Below are positions 26,206-36,533 of a DNA stretch of 46,326 nucleotides, one piece after another. Below the pieces are notes generated by a model that was not told where the DNA came from, ran no database searches, and saw only the letters and a program-made list of their open reading frames with translations. The translations under genes and the position numbers were made by a program. Location of the stretch: assembly GCA_024761205.1 (NCBI GenBank), contig JAMASS010000035.1, positions 1 through 46,326 on the forward strand, in the 5' to 3' direction. Position 1 is the first letter of the stretch; every line of letters begins with the position of its first letter. This stretch comes from Limisphaerales bacterium (GTDB taxonomy: Bacteria; Verrucomicrobiota; Verrucomicrobiia; Limisphaerales; AAA164-E04).

Positions 26206-26541
26206 GATGCAAGGAGTATTAAAATCTGGCAAGATTCACTAGGTGGAGTGAATGGCATTCTAGCAATCGATACGGCAGTCCTTTTCCGAAAATTCAGAGG
26301 AACAGATTTTTGGGTAATTGGATTCTCTGACCGTGCGAATTTCGAGTAGCTAAAGTCGTGGATTGACCTGATTTCTCCGGGGCAGCGGCTCATGGGGACA
26401 TTCGTCCCACCCTTTCCGGATTGCGCTAGGCGGTTTGACCTTGATCTGAGATGGGTTGGTATGAAGGTATTACCAATGACGGCTCTGGCCTTTAAGGTCT
26501 CTGGCGAAGAGGAGCGAGATTTTGACCGACGGCTAAGATAG
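26206..26541 (+). pseudogene. Unknown coding-like fragment
   Basis: Not recognised. One frame reads through as RSIKIWQDSLGGVNGILAID ..., LFRKFRGTDFWVIGF ..., a TAG near 26347, then LKSWIDLISPGQRLMGTF and further ordered protein-like sequence ending ... EERDFDRRLR before a TAG at about 26539. Frame consistency across one stop and the amphipathic composition suggest a decayed gene, perhaps the 3' partner of the helicase relic. No motif allows a family call. Confidence 0.3.
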
Positions 26542-26777
26542 CTGCGAATGGCCGACGTGGGGTAAGGGCTTCACAGCCGGCCGTCGCTCACCTCGTTTCT
26601 TTGGCGAGCGCCCCCTGGGGCGCAGGTGTCTGCGTTGGACACCAAAGTCTCTGGCGTCTATTTGATTTCCTGACTGTGGTAACGGTGCATCTGCTGGCTA
26701 ACTTCAATCCGAAGCATGGGTTGAAATCCGCGCCATTATGCCGAGATGTCGTGCAGGAATCGGCTTCCAGTCTGTCG
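26542..26777. other. No recognisable gene
   Basis: About 235 bases between the decayed island and the stop of the AT-rich membrane gene. It contains a GC-rich patch (26570-26640) and no convincing gene. One open frame of 77 codons on the + strand has no family features. Confidence 0.4.
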
Positions 26778-27230
26778 TTAATCTTTGCAGTTCTTTGTAT
26801 CCTTATCCATTCGGATTTTATCAGCTCTGAATAACAAAATAAGCAAGGAAACTCCGATATTCAACAAAACTAAGATAAACAATCTAGTAGTGAAAATAAC
26901 TAGCGGAGAAACGATCGGGAAAACTCGCAAGGGGATAAAGGTGGAGAGAAAAAACAACACAGGAGCAACCCAAAGAATGTGTAATTTATTCCAAGTCGTG
27001 AAATAAAATATCACAGCGATAAGCCACCAGAAGAAAGTCATAATATCCGTGCACAGCAAGGAATTGCGTTCCAGAATAGCATTGGTACAGGCACGGAATG
27101 CCTGATTACGGGATTTGTATTGCTGATTGTATTTCCAATATACCGGAATCGCATCAAAACAGGTACAGTATGCCCAGCCCAAACTGAACGAGACTACGAT
27201 CCCCCAAAGAATCCAACCCAAGATGGTCAT
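26778..27230 (-). CDS. Four-helix membrane protein, unknown
   Basis: 150-residue integral membrane protein with hydrophobic helices at about 3-22, 60-80, 83-102 and 106-133, separated by a polar Tyr/Gln/Arg/Asn-rich loop (about 30-58) with Cys residues at 22, 24, 48 and 60. The C-terminus is basic/acidic and cytoplasmic-looking. I recognise no family. The coding sequence is visibly AT-rich compared with the GC-rich genes on either side, which suggests foreign origin. It is on the same strand as the DUF1501 gene and starts about 95 bases after its stop, but the composition argues against an ancestral operon. The ATG has no evident ribosome site. Confidence 0.6.
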   Translation of the reverse strand: MTILGWILWGIVVSFSLGWAYCTCFDAIPVYWKYNQQYKSRNQAFRACTNAILERNSLLCTDIMTFFWWLIAVIFYFTTWNKLHILWVAPVLFFLSTFIPLRVFPIVSPLVIFTTRLFILVLLNIGVSLLILLFRADKIRMDKDTKNCKD

Positions 27231-27324
27231 AACGGATAATGCCAGCTGATGTTAAAGGTCTTGGTAAGCAAGTTGATTGGCGCTAGCAATTCAAGAGTGG
27301 GGATTTGGCGCTTTGATGTTTGTT

Positions 27325-28761
27325 TTAGGCTAGGATGTCGTGCAGGATGCGGCCGTGGACGTCGGTGAGACGGATGTCGCGGCCGGCGTAGCGGTAGGTG
27401 AGGAGCTCGTGGTCGAGGCCGAGTTGGTGGAGGACGGTTGCCCAAAGGTCGTAGATGGTGGTGGGCTTGTCGATAACGTGGTAGCCGTATTCGTCGGTTG
27501 CGCCACGGATAGCGCCGCCTTTGACGCCGCCGCCAGCGAGCCAGAGGCTGAAGCCGTAAGGGTTGTGATCGCGGCCGTTGGAGCCTTGGGAGAAGGGTGT
27601 TCGACCGAACTCGCCGGTGAAGACGATGAGGGTCTGATTGAGGAGGCCGCGCGACTTCAAATCTTTGATTAGGCCGCCGATGGGCTGATCGACTTGGTAG
27701 GCCATGGCGCGATGGCCTTTCTCAAGGTCACCGTGTTGGTCCCAGGGATTGGCGCCGCCGCCGGCACCAATGCGTTCGGTAAGGCAGGAGAGTTCAATGA
27801 AGCGAACGCCTTTCTCGACTAGTCGGCGAGCGAGGAGGGCTTGACGGCCGTAGGCCACTTTCTCGGGATCGGAATCGTCCAGTCCGTAGAGCTTGCGTGT
27901 GGCTTCGGTTTCGTCGCTGATATCGCAGATTTCCGGAATGGCCGACTGCATTCGGTAGGCGGTCTCGTAATTCTTGATAGCCGCTTCAATGTTGTCGTGT
28001 CCCTTGACTTGGGTGGTGAAGTCGCGGTCGATTCGGTTGACGAAGTCGAGACGGGAACGTTGCAGGTCCAGTGCTTGGCTCGGCTTGATGTTGGTCACGG
28101 CTTCGTCGCCGTCGGCTTGGAGAATCGATGCCTGATGTTGTGCTGGGAGAAAGCCACTGCTGTAGAGACCGACACCGCCGTGGGGTGGGACGGCGTGGCT
28201 GCTTTCCAGCGTGACGTAGCTGGGGAGGTTCTCGTTGGCGGAACCCAGTCCGTAGCTGATCCAGGCGCCAGCGCTCGGGTAACCGAGAAAGGGAAAGCCA
28301 CTGTGCATCGCAAAGTTGCCTTGGGCATGTTCGTTGACGGGCGTGGTCATGGAGCGGACGACGGCGAGCTCGTCGGCGCATTCGGCGATATGGGGGAAGA
28401 TGCTGCTGATGACAATGCCGGATTGTCCGTGGTTCTTGAATTCGAACGGGCAGGGAAAGATCTTGCCGTTGTTGTTGAATTGTGTGCGTTCGATTTTGAC
28501 TGGCATGGGTTGGCCCGCTTCGCGTTGCAGGCGCGGCTTGGGATCGAAGGAATCCAGATGCGAGATCCCACCAGACATGTAACAGAGGATGACGCTTTTC
28601 GCCTTCTGGGGACGGTTCAGGGCGCGATGCACGGGTGTGTCCGCCAGAAGCCGTCTGCTCTTGCTTTGATTGAGCAGGCTAGCCAGTGCCAGCAGGCCAA
28701 AGCCGCTCGAGCACTTCTCAAGCATGCGACGTCGGGAGAGGGGACGGTGATTATCGAACAT
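27325..28761 (-). CDS. DUF1501 Tat-exported protein
   Basis: 478-residue protein of the DUF1501 family, related to the alkaline-phosphatase/sulfatase fold. The Tat signal is [23 protein letters not shown] near the N-terminus. Family motifs include [36 protein letters not shown] and the C-terminal [24 protein letters not shown]. The true start is the ATG at 28761, not any upstream codon in the same frame: an AAGGAG ribosome site lies at 28769-28774 with 7-base spacing, and it sits inside the NTKEFIYVR codons of the upstream gene, which it overlaps by 11 bases. The two genes are translationally coupled. Substrate and reaction of the family are not established. Confidence 0.93.
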   Translation of the reverse strand: MFDNHRPLSRRRMLEKCSSGFGLLALASLLNQSKSRRLLADTPVHRALNRPQKAKSVILCYMSGGISHLDSFDPKPRLQREAGQPMPVKIERTQFNNNGKIFPCPFEFKNHGQSGIVISSIFPHIAECADELAVVRSMTTPVNEHAQGNFAMHSGFPFLGYPSAGAWISYGLGSANENLPSYVTLESSHAVPPHGGVGLYSSGFLPAQHQASILQADGDEAVTNIKPSQALDLQRSRLDFVNRIDRDFTTQVKGHDNIEAAIKNYETAYRMQSAIPEICDISDETEATRKLYGLDDSDPEKVAYGRQALLARRLVEKGVRFIELSCLTERIGAGGGANPWDQHGDLEKGHRAMAYQVDQPIGGLIKDLKSRGLLNQTLIVFTGEFGRTPFSQGSNGRDHNPYGFSLWLAGGGVKGGAIRGATDEYGYHVIDKPTTIYDLWATVLHQLGLDHELLTYRYAGRDIRLTDVHGRILHDILA

Positions 28762-31700
28762 AGATAAACTCCTTCGTGTTGAAAATGGCGAGGGCCAGAT
28801 CCGCCCAGACTTCTTCTTTGCCGGCTGGGGGCGCGATTTCTTCCAACCGGGCGAGGGATGCTTCTTGCGTTTCCTTTTCACGGGTCCATTTCTTCCACTG
28901 CGCTCGTTCCTCCTCTGAGAGGGCGGCAAGGAGATCACTCTGCGCAATGAAATCGGTTTGCTTGGCTGCGGTGGTGGCGACCTCTTTGGCGGTAAGCGCT
29001 CGATCATAGAGGCGGGCTTCAAGAATCCTGCCTTTCAGCGTTTTGCCGTCCGAGGGGTTGCTGTGGCGCAGGCCGAAAATGACCTCCGCCTCGTTCTTTT
29101 CGAACCGCCTTGGGCCGGAAGATTTGTAGGCATTTCCGTAAGGTTCACCGTTGCGGTAGCCCGTGACCATGCCGTCTTTGTCATAGACAATCGCGAGATG
29201 AACCGGCGTTTTATGAGCCTTGTCTTCGCGCGGTCCGTCGAAGTCCTTGGTGCGACTAAAGCCGTCGCTTCCGGCCATCCATTGCTGCCGATCTCGCTCG
29301 GCAAACACGATGGCGTCGAAGATACCGCCGCCCGGGGTCTGCACGGAGATGGCGCCGCCGCCTCGTTGGTCGAGGTTGTCGAGTTGAACCCAAACCTCCA
29401 AGGTTTTTTCCTCAAGATCGTTTTTGAGTCGGGCAGTTTGGGCAAAGGACTCAGCACCGTTGATGGTGAGCGCACCATCTTCGATACGAGCGTCACCTTT
29501 GAGTTCGGCATGGAGAGAACCGATGCTGTCTTTTCCATCCTCGTCAAATAGCCATTGAGCGATCGGATTGAGATAAGTGCTGTCTTGTGTCGGTCCTGAT
29601 TCATTAGGCTGTAGGCGCTGCTTCGCGCTATCCCGCAAGTCTGCTAGGTTCTGGCTCAGTGCTTTGACCACTTCGCGCTGTTTGGCAACTGATTGAGCGA
29701 GTGCTGCGTAATCTGCGCCCTGCTGCTCGATGAAGGCTAAGGTTTGGGTCCGCTCCTCCGGGGTGGGACTCCGTGCGAAAGATTGGCGCCAGATTTCGTC
29801 CACCACGGTGGGAATCCCTGATTCCTTGGCCTGATGACTCAGCGACTGGCCCCAGTGGCGGGCGGTTTTCACGACGAATTCACCGTTCATCATGGTTAAG
29901 GATTGGCTGGGAACTGTTGTCGCGTTGCGGCGACCTTGAGCGGAAAACGGCACCGGGGCATCGAACTCGCTCAGGAAGGGATCCAATCGATTGCGGATCA
30001 CGTTGACATAAATGGAGCGTTTGGGTTGATCCCCGCTGACGGGAGATCCGAATGTAGTGTGATCGAGCTTTCCGGAAACGTGGAGCAATGAGTCCCGGAT
30101 CGCTTCGGCTTCCAGGCGGCGGATGCTAAAGTGACTTAGCAGATCATTGTTGGGGTCTTGTTTTTGAGCTGTCTCTGATGGTTCGCTGGCAAGTTGCCAG
30201 GTGCGGGTGGTCACCAAGTAGTGGATCATTCGCTTGATCGACCAATCGGCTCGTTCAACGAAGTAGGTCGCGAGATGATCAAGGAGTTCGGGATGCGTGG
30301 GCTGGGCGCCAAGTCGGCCTAAATTGTCCGGTGTGGCGACGATACCTTTGCCGAAGAGATGATGCCAGAGGCGATTGACAATCACGCGGCGGGTCAGCGG
30401 GTTGTTGTCACGAATGAGGTTTTCCGCCAATTGTCGTCGTCCGCTTGATTGCGTTTCGTAGGGTGAATCATCAATGGATTCGAGGAAACGGCGAGGTACA
30501 CGGTCGAGCGGTTTTTTGTGATTGCCGCGATCAAATAGTGGCTGATCTTGGGCTGACCATTCGGCCACGGTCGGCACGCGGGTCGCGATGGGGATTTCAT
30601 TCTCAAGTTGTCGGTAGCTGGTTAGGAGCGGTTTAGCGTTCGGTAATTGATTTAGTTCGTTGGGCAGCAACTCAAGGCGGCGGCACTTGTCCAGAAGCTC
30701 GGCTTGATCGTCAGTGGTCTTGTCCGCTTTCCAGGCCTTGATCGCCTCTTCAACGGCGGACACGTAGGCGCTGACAAGTTGGTTGGCATCGACAGTTTCG
30801 AGTGTCTCGGCTTCAGCAAAAACTGGGGCGAGGTAGCGGCGCGGATCCTGTGGCGGCGTTGGTTCGCCTTTCTTGATCACGATTGCTTCGCGGATTCCAA
30901 ACCAGGAGCGTGGTTCGTCACGGACCAGCAGCGGCGCATCAGAGGCGGTGGCGATCTCGATGTGGATGTCGTCGCCACGCCAATAGTCCACGTTGTATTT
31001 TTGCCAATGCCATTTCGCCTGGCCGTCGCGCATCTCACGAACCGGGTAGACCGTGCCGTTGCGGGGATAGTTAAACACGACGTAGCGCGACATGGAGCGA
31101 TCTGCTCCTTTGAGGCGCAGCCAGATTTCATAGTCTTCCTCGAGGGTGATATCGGGTGAAGTGAGGAGTCCGCCGTGTTTGGTGGATTGGAGGTGGGTGT
31201 AGGTCCCGCTCGGGTGAATTCCCGAGATGGCTTCGTTCCCTCCTCCCCGCAGACTGAAGGCGCCGGCTTGGGCGGCTCCATTGGAAAGCCCCGTGCCTTC
31301 TTTGTACCACTGGGCGTTGTCATCTGATTGACCGAGATGCCATCGCTGCGTGTATTGGCGATTCCGGTGGTCCTGCCACGCCTTGTCGTCTTCCTGCCAG
31401 GCGGCTTTGAGTTCGGTCCAAGTGGAAGACGGCGTGTCACTCTTTTGTAGGGCGTAAAGCGGATGGAGGAATTCAATTTTCTTCTCGGCGTTGGCAACGG
31501 GACCTTCGGCGTCGACTAGTTTCTCGCGCAGGAGTGGAAGTGCCCGGAGCCAATCGTCGGCGATGGCATCGCGAATCCTGGGCTTAAGGGCATCGATCGC
31601 TTCACGGTGGCGATTTTGTTTCTCTGGCAGATCGATCGCTTTCCTGCTGGGGCGCGTGGAGCCCATAATGCCGAAAAGGGCATAATAGTCTTTCTGGCTG

Positions 31701-32812
31701 ATGGCGTCGAACTTGTGATTGTGGCAGCGGGCGCACGAGATAGTGAGTCCAAGAAACGCCTTGGAGAAGACATTGATTTGATCGTCGGTGAAACGAACTT
31801 TTTCCTCCAAGGCATCAGTGGGTGCAAATCCATGAAAAACCATGCGCCAATGCGCGGTGCCGATGAGTGATTCGTTGATGGCTAATTCTTCGTTGATGCG
31901 TGGTGATTCGAGTTGATCGCCAGCGACGTGTTCGCGAACGAGTTGATCGTATGGGACGTCATCGTTCAGGGCTCGAATTAGGTAGTCGCGGTAAAGATGC
32001 GCGTTGACGATTCGGGGATCTCCCTCGGAACCATGGGACTCGGCGTAGCGAATCCAATCCATCCAATGGCGCGCCCAACGTTCGCCGAAGTGCGGGCTGG
32101 CGAGGAGTTCGTCGATTTGATTGGCCATGGCGAGCGAGGGATTGTTCTGATAGGCGGTCAGGAAGCTGTCGATCTGATCGGTCGTCGGGGGCAGACCGAT
32201 CAAGGCGAAATAGAGGCGGCGAATCAAGATGTTAAGATTTGCCGGTCCGTTGGCCTCGAGGCCGGCGGCTTGTCGTTTAGCCTCGAGGAATTGATCTACG
32301 GGGTGGTAAGACCAATCGGTAGAGGGTGAAGTGGGGTTGGTAATTGGTTGGAAGCTCCACCAGCTCTTTCGCCGCTTCAGGACGGCAGCCCAGTCTTGGT
32401 CTTGTTTCAGTTGTTCCGGTGTTGGTGGCGCGTCGCGTGGGTCGGGAGCGCCCATCCGTATCCATTGGATAAAGTCGTTGATGATGGTGTCATCTAGTTT
32501 GGCGCCGGACTTTGGCATGGTGAGGTCCTCATCCTCATGGCGAATGGCTTGAATCAACAGACTTTCCTCGGGTTTGCCGGGGACAATGACAGTGCCGCTG
32601 TCGCCACCCGCTTGCCAGGCGGCACGGTGATCGAGGTTGAGACCGCCCTTTTGTTTGCTGGCCGTGCCATGACATTCATAGCAATCTTGTGCTAAGATCG
32701 GTCGAATTCGTGATTCAAAGAATTCGACTCGGTCGGGTGCGGAGGATGCAGCATAGGCGGCATTACCGACGCTGAGCGTAAACAGGACCCACAGGTGGTT
32801 GGGTAATTTCAC
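28751..32812 (-). CDS. PSCyt1-DUF1549-DUF1553 secreted protein with LamG module
   Basis: 1353 residues starting at a GTG with a Sec signal peptide (about 1-22). Order: PSCyt1 module with CYECH (44-48), then the low-complexity MPKSGAKL stretch typical of this module, DUF1549 (about 175-390), a beta-rich carbohydrate-binding-like part (about 520-670, with SYSR/WHWQKY-type Trp-rich segments), DUF1553 (from about 755), and a LamG/concanavalin-like domain (about 1130-1310) inserted before the DUF1553 tail [17 protein letters not shown] single CxxCH implies one haem c. Such proteins are paired with DUF1501 proteins throughout planctomycetes and verrucomicrobia and are inferred to act on exogenous polysaccharide, without direct proof. 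The gene is intact. Confidence 0.92.
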   Translation of the reverse strand: MKLPNHLWVLFTLSVGNAAYAASSAPDRVEFFESRIRPILAQDCYECHGTASKQKGGLNLDHRAAWQAGGDSGTVIVPGKPEESLLIQAIRHEDEDLTMPKSGAKLDDTIINDFIQWIRMGAPDPRDAPPTPEQLKQDQDWAAVLKRRKSWWSFQPITNPTSPSTDWSYHPVDQFLEAKRQAAGLEANGPANLNILIRRLYFALIGLPPTTDQIDSFLTAYQNNPSLAMANQIDELLASPHFGERWARHWMDWIRYAESHGSEGDPRIVNAHLYRDYLIRALNDDVPYDQLVREHVAGDQLESPRINEELAINESLIGTAHWRMVFHGFAPTDALEEKVRFTDDQINVFSKAFLGLTISCARCHNHKFDAISQKDYYALFGIMGSTRPSRKAIDLPEKQNRHREAIDALKPRIRDAIADDWLRALPLLREKLVDAEGPVANAEKKIEFLHPLYALQKSDTPSSTWTELKAAWQEDDKAWQDHRNRQYTQRWHLGQSDDNAQWYKEGTGLSNGAAQAGAFSLRGGGNEAISGIHPSGTYTHLQSTKHGGLLTSPDITLEEDYEIWLRLKGADRSMSRYVVFNYPRNGTVYPVREMRDGQAKWHWQKYNVDYWRGDDIHIEIATASDAPLLVRDEPRSWFGIREAIVIKKGEPTPPQDPRRYLAPVFAEAETLETVDANQLVSAYVSAVEEAIKAWKADKTTDDQAELLDKCRRLELLPNELNQLPNAKPLLTSYRQLENEIPIATRVPTVAEWSAQDQPLFDRGNHKKPLDRVPRRFLESIDDSPYETQSSGRRQLAENLIRDNNPLTRRVIVNRLWHHLFGKGIVATPDNLGRLGAQPTHPELLDHLATYFVERADWSIKRMIHYLVTTRTWQLASEPSETAQKQDPNNDLLSHFSIRRLEAEAIRDSLLHVSGKLDHTTFGSPVSGDQPKRSIYVNVIRNRLDPFLSEFDAPVPFSAQGRRNATTVPSQSLTMMNGEFVVKTARHWGQSLSHQAKESGIPTVVDEIWRQSFARSPTPEERTQTLAFIEQQGADYAALAQSVAKQREVVKALSQNLADLRDSAKQRLQPNESGPTQDSTYLNPIAQWLFDEDGKDSIGSLHAELKGDARIEDGALTINGAESFAQTARLKNDLEEKTLEVWVQLDNLDQRGGGAISVQTPGGGIFDAIVFAERDRQQWMAGSDGFSRTKDFDGPREDKAHKTPVHLAIVYDKDGMVTGYRNGEPYGNAYKSSGPRRFEKNEAEVIFGLRHSNPSDGKTLKGRILEARLYDRALTAKEVATTAAKQTDFIAQSDLLAALSEEERAQWKKWTREKETQEASLARLEEIAPPAGKEEVWADLALAIFNTKEFIYVR
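28768..28774 (-). promoter_or_regulatory. Shine-Dalgarno embedded in the upstream gene's last codons
   Basis: Read on the - strand, AAGGAGT precedes the DUF1501 ATG by 7 bases. It is formed by the Lys-Glu codons of the conserved NTKEFIYVR end of the DUF1549/1553 protein. This is the clearest ribosome site in the window and fixes the DUF1501 start. Confidence 0.8.
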
Positions 32813-32916
32813 GAGTGTTTCAGACTAAGGTCGTTTAGCGACAATTATATCATGCACGAGTGCAAGGTAAACCGGTTTGTTGGATGGTTGCGAGTTAGTC
32901 TAGGCTGGTCGATCTT

Positions 32917-33275
32917 CTAGGCACAGTCAGAAAGGCACGGAGTAGGAGTCCTTGTGTTCTTAAATGGCGGGTCGGACCATGGTTCGAGATAGTCGAGACT
33001 ATAGCGATGGGTCTGATGGTTGTCTGTCACCAGAACCATTCTCTTGCAGAGTGCTTGAGTGATGAACATTCGGACGAGGGGATCCGCGTGGTGTTTGGGC
33101 AGGCTCCTGGCGCATGTCGTGTGACTCCAGTTGATGGATAGCTCGCGAGCGGCCCAGTCACTAATTTGGCTCAACCTGCCTTGGGTTATCCTTAGCTTGC
33201 TCAGGTCTTTCTTGACGCTGATTTCCCAAATGGAAATCGCGCTAATCCAGATTGTGTTCGTTGGATCTTCCAGAA
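32917..33275 (-). pseudogene. PIN-domain (VapC-like) toxin fragment
   Basis: On the - strand, 33275 downward reads LLEDPTNTIWISAISIWEISVKKDLSKLRITQG..., then CARSLPKHHADPLVRMFITQAL and LVTDNHQTHRY, in one frame to a stop at 32917. These are the central and C-terminal parts of PIN-domain ribonuclease toxins of type II toxin-antitoxin systems (WEI with Glu, then HHxDPFDRMLIAQA, then TxD). The N-terminus with the first catalytic Asp is missing, and the ATPase relic upstream runs straight into it in a different frame at about 33265-33278, so this is a deletion junction. The family's DxF before RM is altered to DPLVRM. No antitoxin gene was found. Confidence 0.65.
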
Positions 33276-34532
33276 GTCATCGGGCGATTGCGAAATCAGC
33301 ACGATTGCACCGCCTTTCGAGCGGCTCATGCAGTGCAGATCTGAAAGTGCTGGCAGTTTTTTCCTAGAATCTGGTGGGCTTCATTCACTAGACATAGTAT
33401 GTGCGTAAGCCATGAGCGCCATCAGCGTTGTGCTCCGCATCAACGAGGCTATTCAAATACTGGTCGAGTGCATTCAGGATGAGATTCACCATAATCGTGC
33501 GGCTGTCCTTAGCTATGTTCGGGGGAAGCCTAATGATTCAGCTTTGCTGAAAAAGGAAGCCGGATCATGTTGCGGTTGGAACAGCGGAAAACGGCAGACC
33601 TCGCGCATGGTCGAGATGTCTCCGTCTTCCTTCATCTCAGCTTCCTTGTAGACTGACAGAAGCGCATCACGGACGTGGTGCAACTTACATGGTGTCTTCG
33701 AACCAAGCGCAATGCTGGCTGCATTATGCAGAGCCGTTCGCTGCTGAGCTCCAAGATGACTGCCCTTGAGTCGGGCAAGCGACTTGTGGAGACGGGAAGC
33801 GGATTCTGTAATGTCGACTTCCTCTTTGGATCGCGTCGACACCTATCAAGCGGGATCGGTTCACATGGAGGTTCTCATAACCTTCTCCGGTGGCATCATT
33901 ACCCAAATCACCCTTGAAATCAAAGGCCGGCAAGAGGATAGACGCTTGCTCATGGATACTCCGCAGCATCGCTATCGCCATGCGGGTCTTTCCTGAGACG
34001 ATACTACCTCATGATGGCGCTATGTGGTGAACCATCAGGGCCGTTCAAATCCCAAAGGATTTTTTTCTTGGTTGTTATTTCCTCGGCTATCTCGCCGACC
34101 GGAACAGCGATCTGTCCGGACGAGAAAGTCGCGCCGATTTCTCCGTTCACTGGGTGAAACGCGCCGCTGTCCGCTGGCAGTTCCGCAACATCGACTAGGC
34201 GCTTGACAAACTTCGCGACGTCTTTGTCGGCTTGTTTCCATTCATTGTCGAGTAGTTGCAGGCCACGCCGCCAATACGATCAGTGCAAGCCAGACCGAAA
34301 GCGTTGTACCGGTTCCAAAAGTATGTCGCCCTTGATTACCTTGCCCGGCTCAAGCTTATCTTCCAGAGGTGTTGGAGCAGAAGAGAGTGCCAAAGATCGT
34401 GATATGGCAAGGCATGCTGGCAGATAGTGTTTACGCATACCAAGATGCTTCATGAACTCTGTGTTGAGGTAATCGCTACTTTCATCCGTGCGGAAGTTCG
34501 CCCTCTGCGATTTCAACCAGTGAGAAGCTCAT
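33265..34532 (-). pseudogene. Decayed DndE-like / HerA-type ATPase fusion
   Basis: Starts with an ATG at 34532 overlapping the stop of the DndD-like relic (ATGA). An N-terminal part reads FRTDESSDYLNTEFMKHLGM ... LPACLAISRSLAL, resembling DndE (DUF1832), followed by a linker with a frameshift, then a FtsK/HerA-type ATPase: Walker A GSIVSGKT near 33980-34000, FDFKGDLGND, a long helical part, VNLILNALDQYL, a Walker B-like NEAHQILGKK near 33365-33400 (Asp changed to Asn), and GGAIVLISQSPDDF at about 33280-33310. Sequence then jumps into the PIN gene. Stops and shifts are numerous. In intact Dnd-type operons such an enzyme would work with DndD on DNA modification or restriction. Confidence 0.6.
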
Positions 34533-36325
34533 GCCGGCACCTTCGCCTCGTCAAAATATCCGACATTGACCGTGGAGTGACCAATATCACCGATGCGCTC
34601 GAAATGGATCAGGTATTTCTCCAACCACTTCCGTGTTAGTGGATAGCAGGATCACTTGGTGTTTGCGTTGGGCAAGATGGTTCTGCACGCCCTTTCGGCG
34701 CTGGACATCAAGGCGTCCGAGCGGTGTATCGACCACCATCGGAAAATCTCGTCCCCCGACACTGAAGATACTGCCAAAATCAGGGTTTGCGTGAATATCT
34801 GCTTTTCACCTGCGGATAGGTCGAAACGTCGCACGTCCTCGCCGTTTATATCCAGAAGCTATGCATCATGGTTCTCATCAATTGCAATGCGCTCCACGAG
34901 ATCTTTCTTGTGCGACATGAAACGGGTGTGCTTCAGCCATCGCTTTGGCTTGGAACTGCCTTGTCCATAATTTCATCGACCCCGGACGCCACTTTGTGAG
35001 CACTCTGCTCGCGACGCATTGACAGCTGTGCTTGATTGTACTGACTGGTGAGCCTGGTTAGTTCAGTATTCTTCTGATGGACTTGAGCTTCAATAGACGT
35101 AATCTCGCGATTGAGTCCACCAATCTCCCGATCCAATTTTTGAATCTCGTTATTCAGTGTTAAAAAGCGCTCACGCTTCTTGTCTACATACGGTGCAACT
35201 GCTTTTGTGCGTGTGATTTCTTCATCCAAGCGTTTCACCTTTGCTTCATTGCTGAAAATCGATTCCAGAAGCTTAACGATTACTGACGCACCGAGTCGAT
35301 CTAGCTCGTCAAGCCGGTCAATGACCTTGCTGCGCTCCACCTCATTCAAGTAAGGATGCAGGTAGTCATCGGCACAGTGGTCCGGAGGTGGATGCCAAAG
35401 CTATTCCCAGTCTGACCGCGCTATTACTTCTGGCGGTTGCTCGGATTGGGATCAATCTTGGCCATCTCTCGGTATCGACTGCGCTGAGGAAGCGATCAAG
35501 CTTGCTATCACCCTCAAGCTTACCGGTCTTCCAATTATTTGCGTACCGTTTCTGCTTTGAGACGTTTCTTCAACTCTTGGCGAAACCCCAGGCCAGGCAA
35601 AGCCAGAGCCATAATCCTTAGCCATCAATTCTTCAAGCCGTGTGCGTTCGGCATCAATGCTTTGTCGATAATGATTGAGTTGCTCCATCTGTTCCTGAAT
35701 CTGCACTTGTGGTCCGGTCCCGTAACTGGCTTCTCGCCGGCGATCTCGAGCATATAGGCGCACAAGACCTCTGCCAATTGCCGTAAGATCGGAATGCCGA
35801 GTAACCCTTCGATTCCTATGCTCACCTGCGCCGCCATTTCGCGTTTGGCAAAGGCGCTGACCTCCTCGCCATCGAACAGGAAGAACGCCGCCATATAGTA
35901 GGGCAGGAAGGTGCGAATAATGTAATCGCAATCCCAATCCCGTCGATCATCGCCCTATAAACCTTCTGGCCTAACGGATCTTCACCTCGGCCCTCCATAG
36001 ATGTGGATTTGATCATCCATGAACTTCAATTTGACCGAACAGGAGTTACGGCCCGCCTCCCTTGCTCCGTGATGCAGTGCCTTCTCCAGAAAGTTCTTGT
36101 ACGACGATCTGTCCTTGTCGCTTCCCGAGAAAGGTGAGCGTGCAATGAGCGATAAGCCATCACGCCCAAAAAGACCAAGGACAATTGCCTCGAAAAGGCT
36201 GGTTTTGCCGTAGCCGTTCGGCGCGCCGAACAGAACGATGTTTTATCTGGACTTGGAGCAGGAAACTCAAAATTAGCCGTGATATGGGCCTTCCATTCTC
36301 GCAAAACGATATGCGAAATATACAT
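34529..36325 (-). pseudogene. Decayed DndD-like SMC/ABC-type ATPase
   Basis: Begins MYISHIVLREWKAH at 36325, five bases after the small-protein relic. Walker A GAPNGYGKTSLFEA lies at about 36190-36240 (a frameshift precedes it), followed by ... SSYKNFLEKAL ... SCSVKLKF. FLFDGEEVSAFAKREM, near 35865-35890, is the conserved FDGE signature of DndD-type proteins. A coiled-coil part follows (34970-35350, E/K/L-rich heptad pattern), then the ABC signature LSAGEKQI (34790-34830), Walker B PMVVDTPLGRLD (34730-34760) and HQVILLS. The C-terminus reads LIHFERIGDIGHSTVNVGYFDE and stops at 34529. At least six breaks separate the parts. DndD acts in DNA phosphorothioate modification; the specific system here is inferred. 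Confidence 0.7.
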
Positions 36326-36330
36326 CAGAT

Positions 36331-36533
36331 TCACCCATCTACTTCGATGCGATCGAGAATGTCATCGAATTTGTCTCGTAATCCGTGACGCCGTTTTTTT
36401 GCCAGTTTGGGTCAACCTCAGATTGGACAAGTTCCTCGAATCCAGCAAGCAGCAAGCCTTTTTCCTTGCACGCTGCCTTGATCATTTCCCGACCGTCTGG
36501 GTTGTTCAGAAGCACAACAACATTACGAGGCAT
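36331..36533 (-). pseudogene. Small leader protein of the Dnd-like cassette, frameshifted
   Basis: Opens MPRNVVVLLNNPDGREMIKAA..., then CKEKGLLLAGFEELV. One frameshift near 36410 changes the frame; in the corrected frame the end reads KKRRHGLRDKFDDILDRIEVDG and stops at 36331, 5 bases before the DndD-like start. The whole is about 66 residues, helical and charged. I recall small proteins of this sort annotated next to DndD-like ATPases as modification-system-associated proteins, but this needs a search. As the sequence stands the product would have a wrong C-terminus. Confidence 0.5.

Noticed and set aside
27841-28767. A 308-codon open frame on the + strand
   Set aside because: It is antisense to the well-supported DUF1501 gene, has no family motif, and arises from the GC-biased third positions of that gene.
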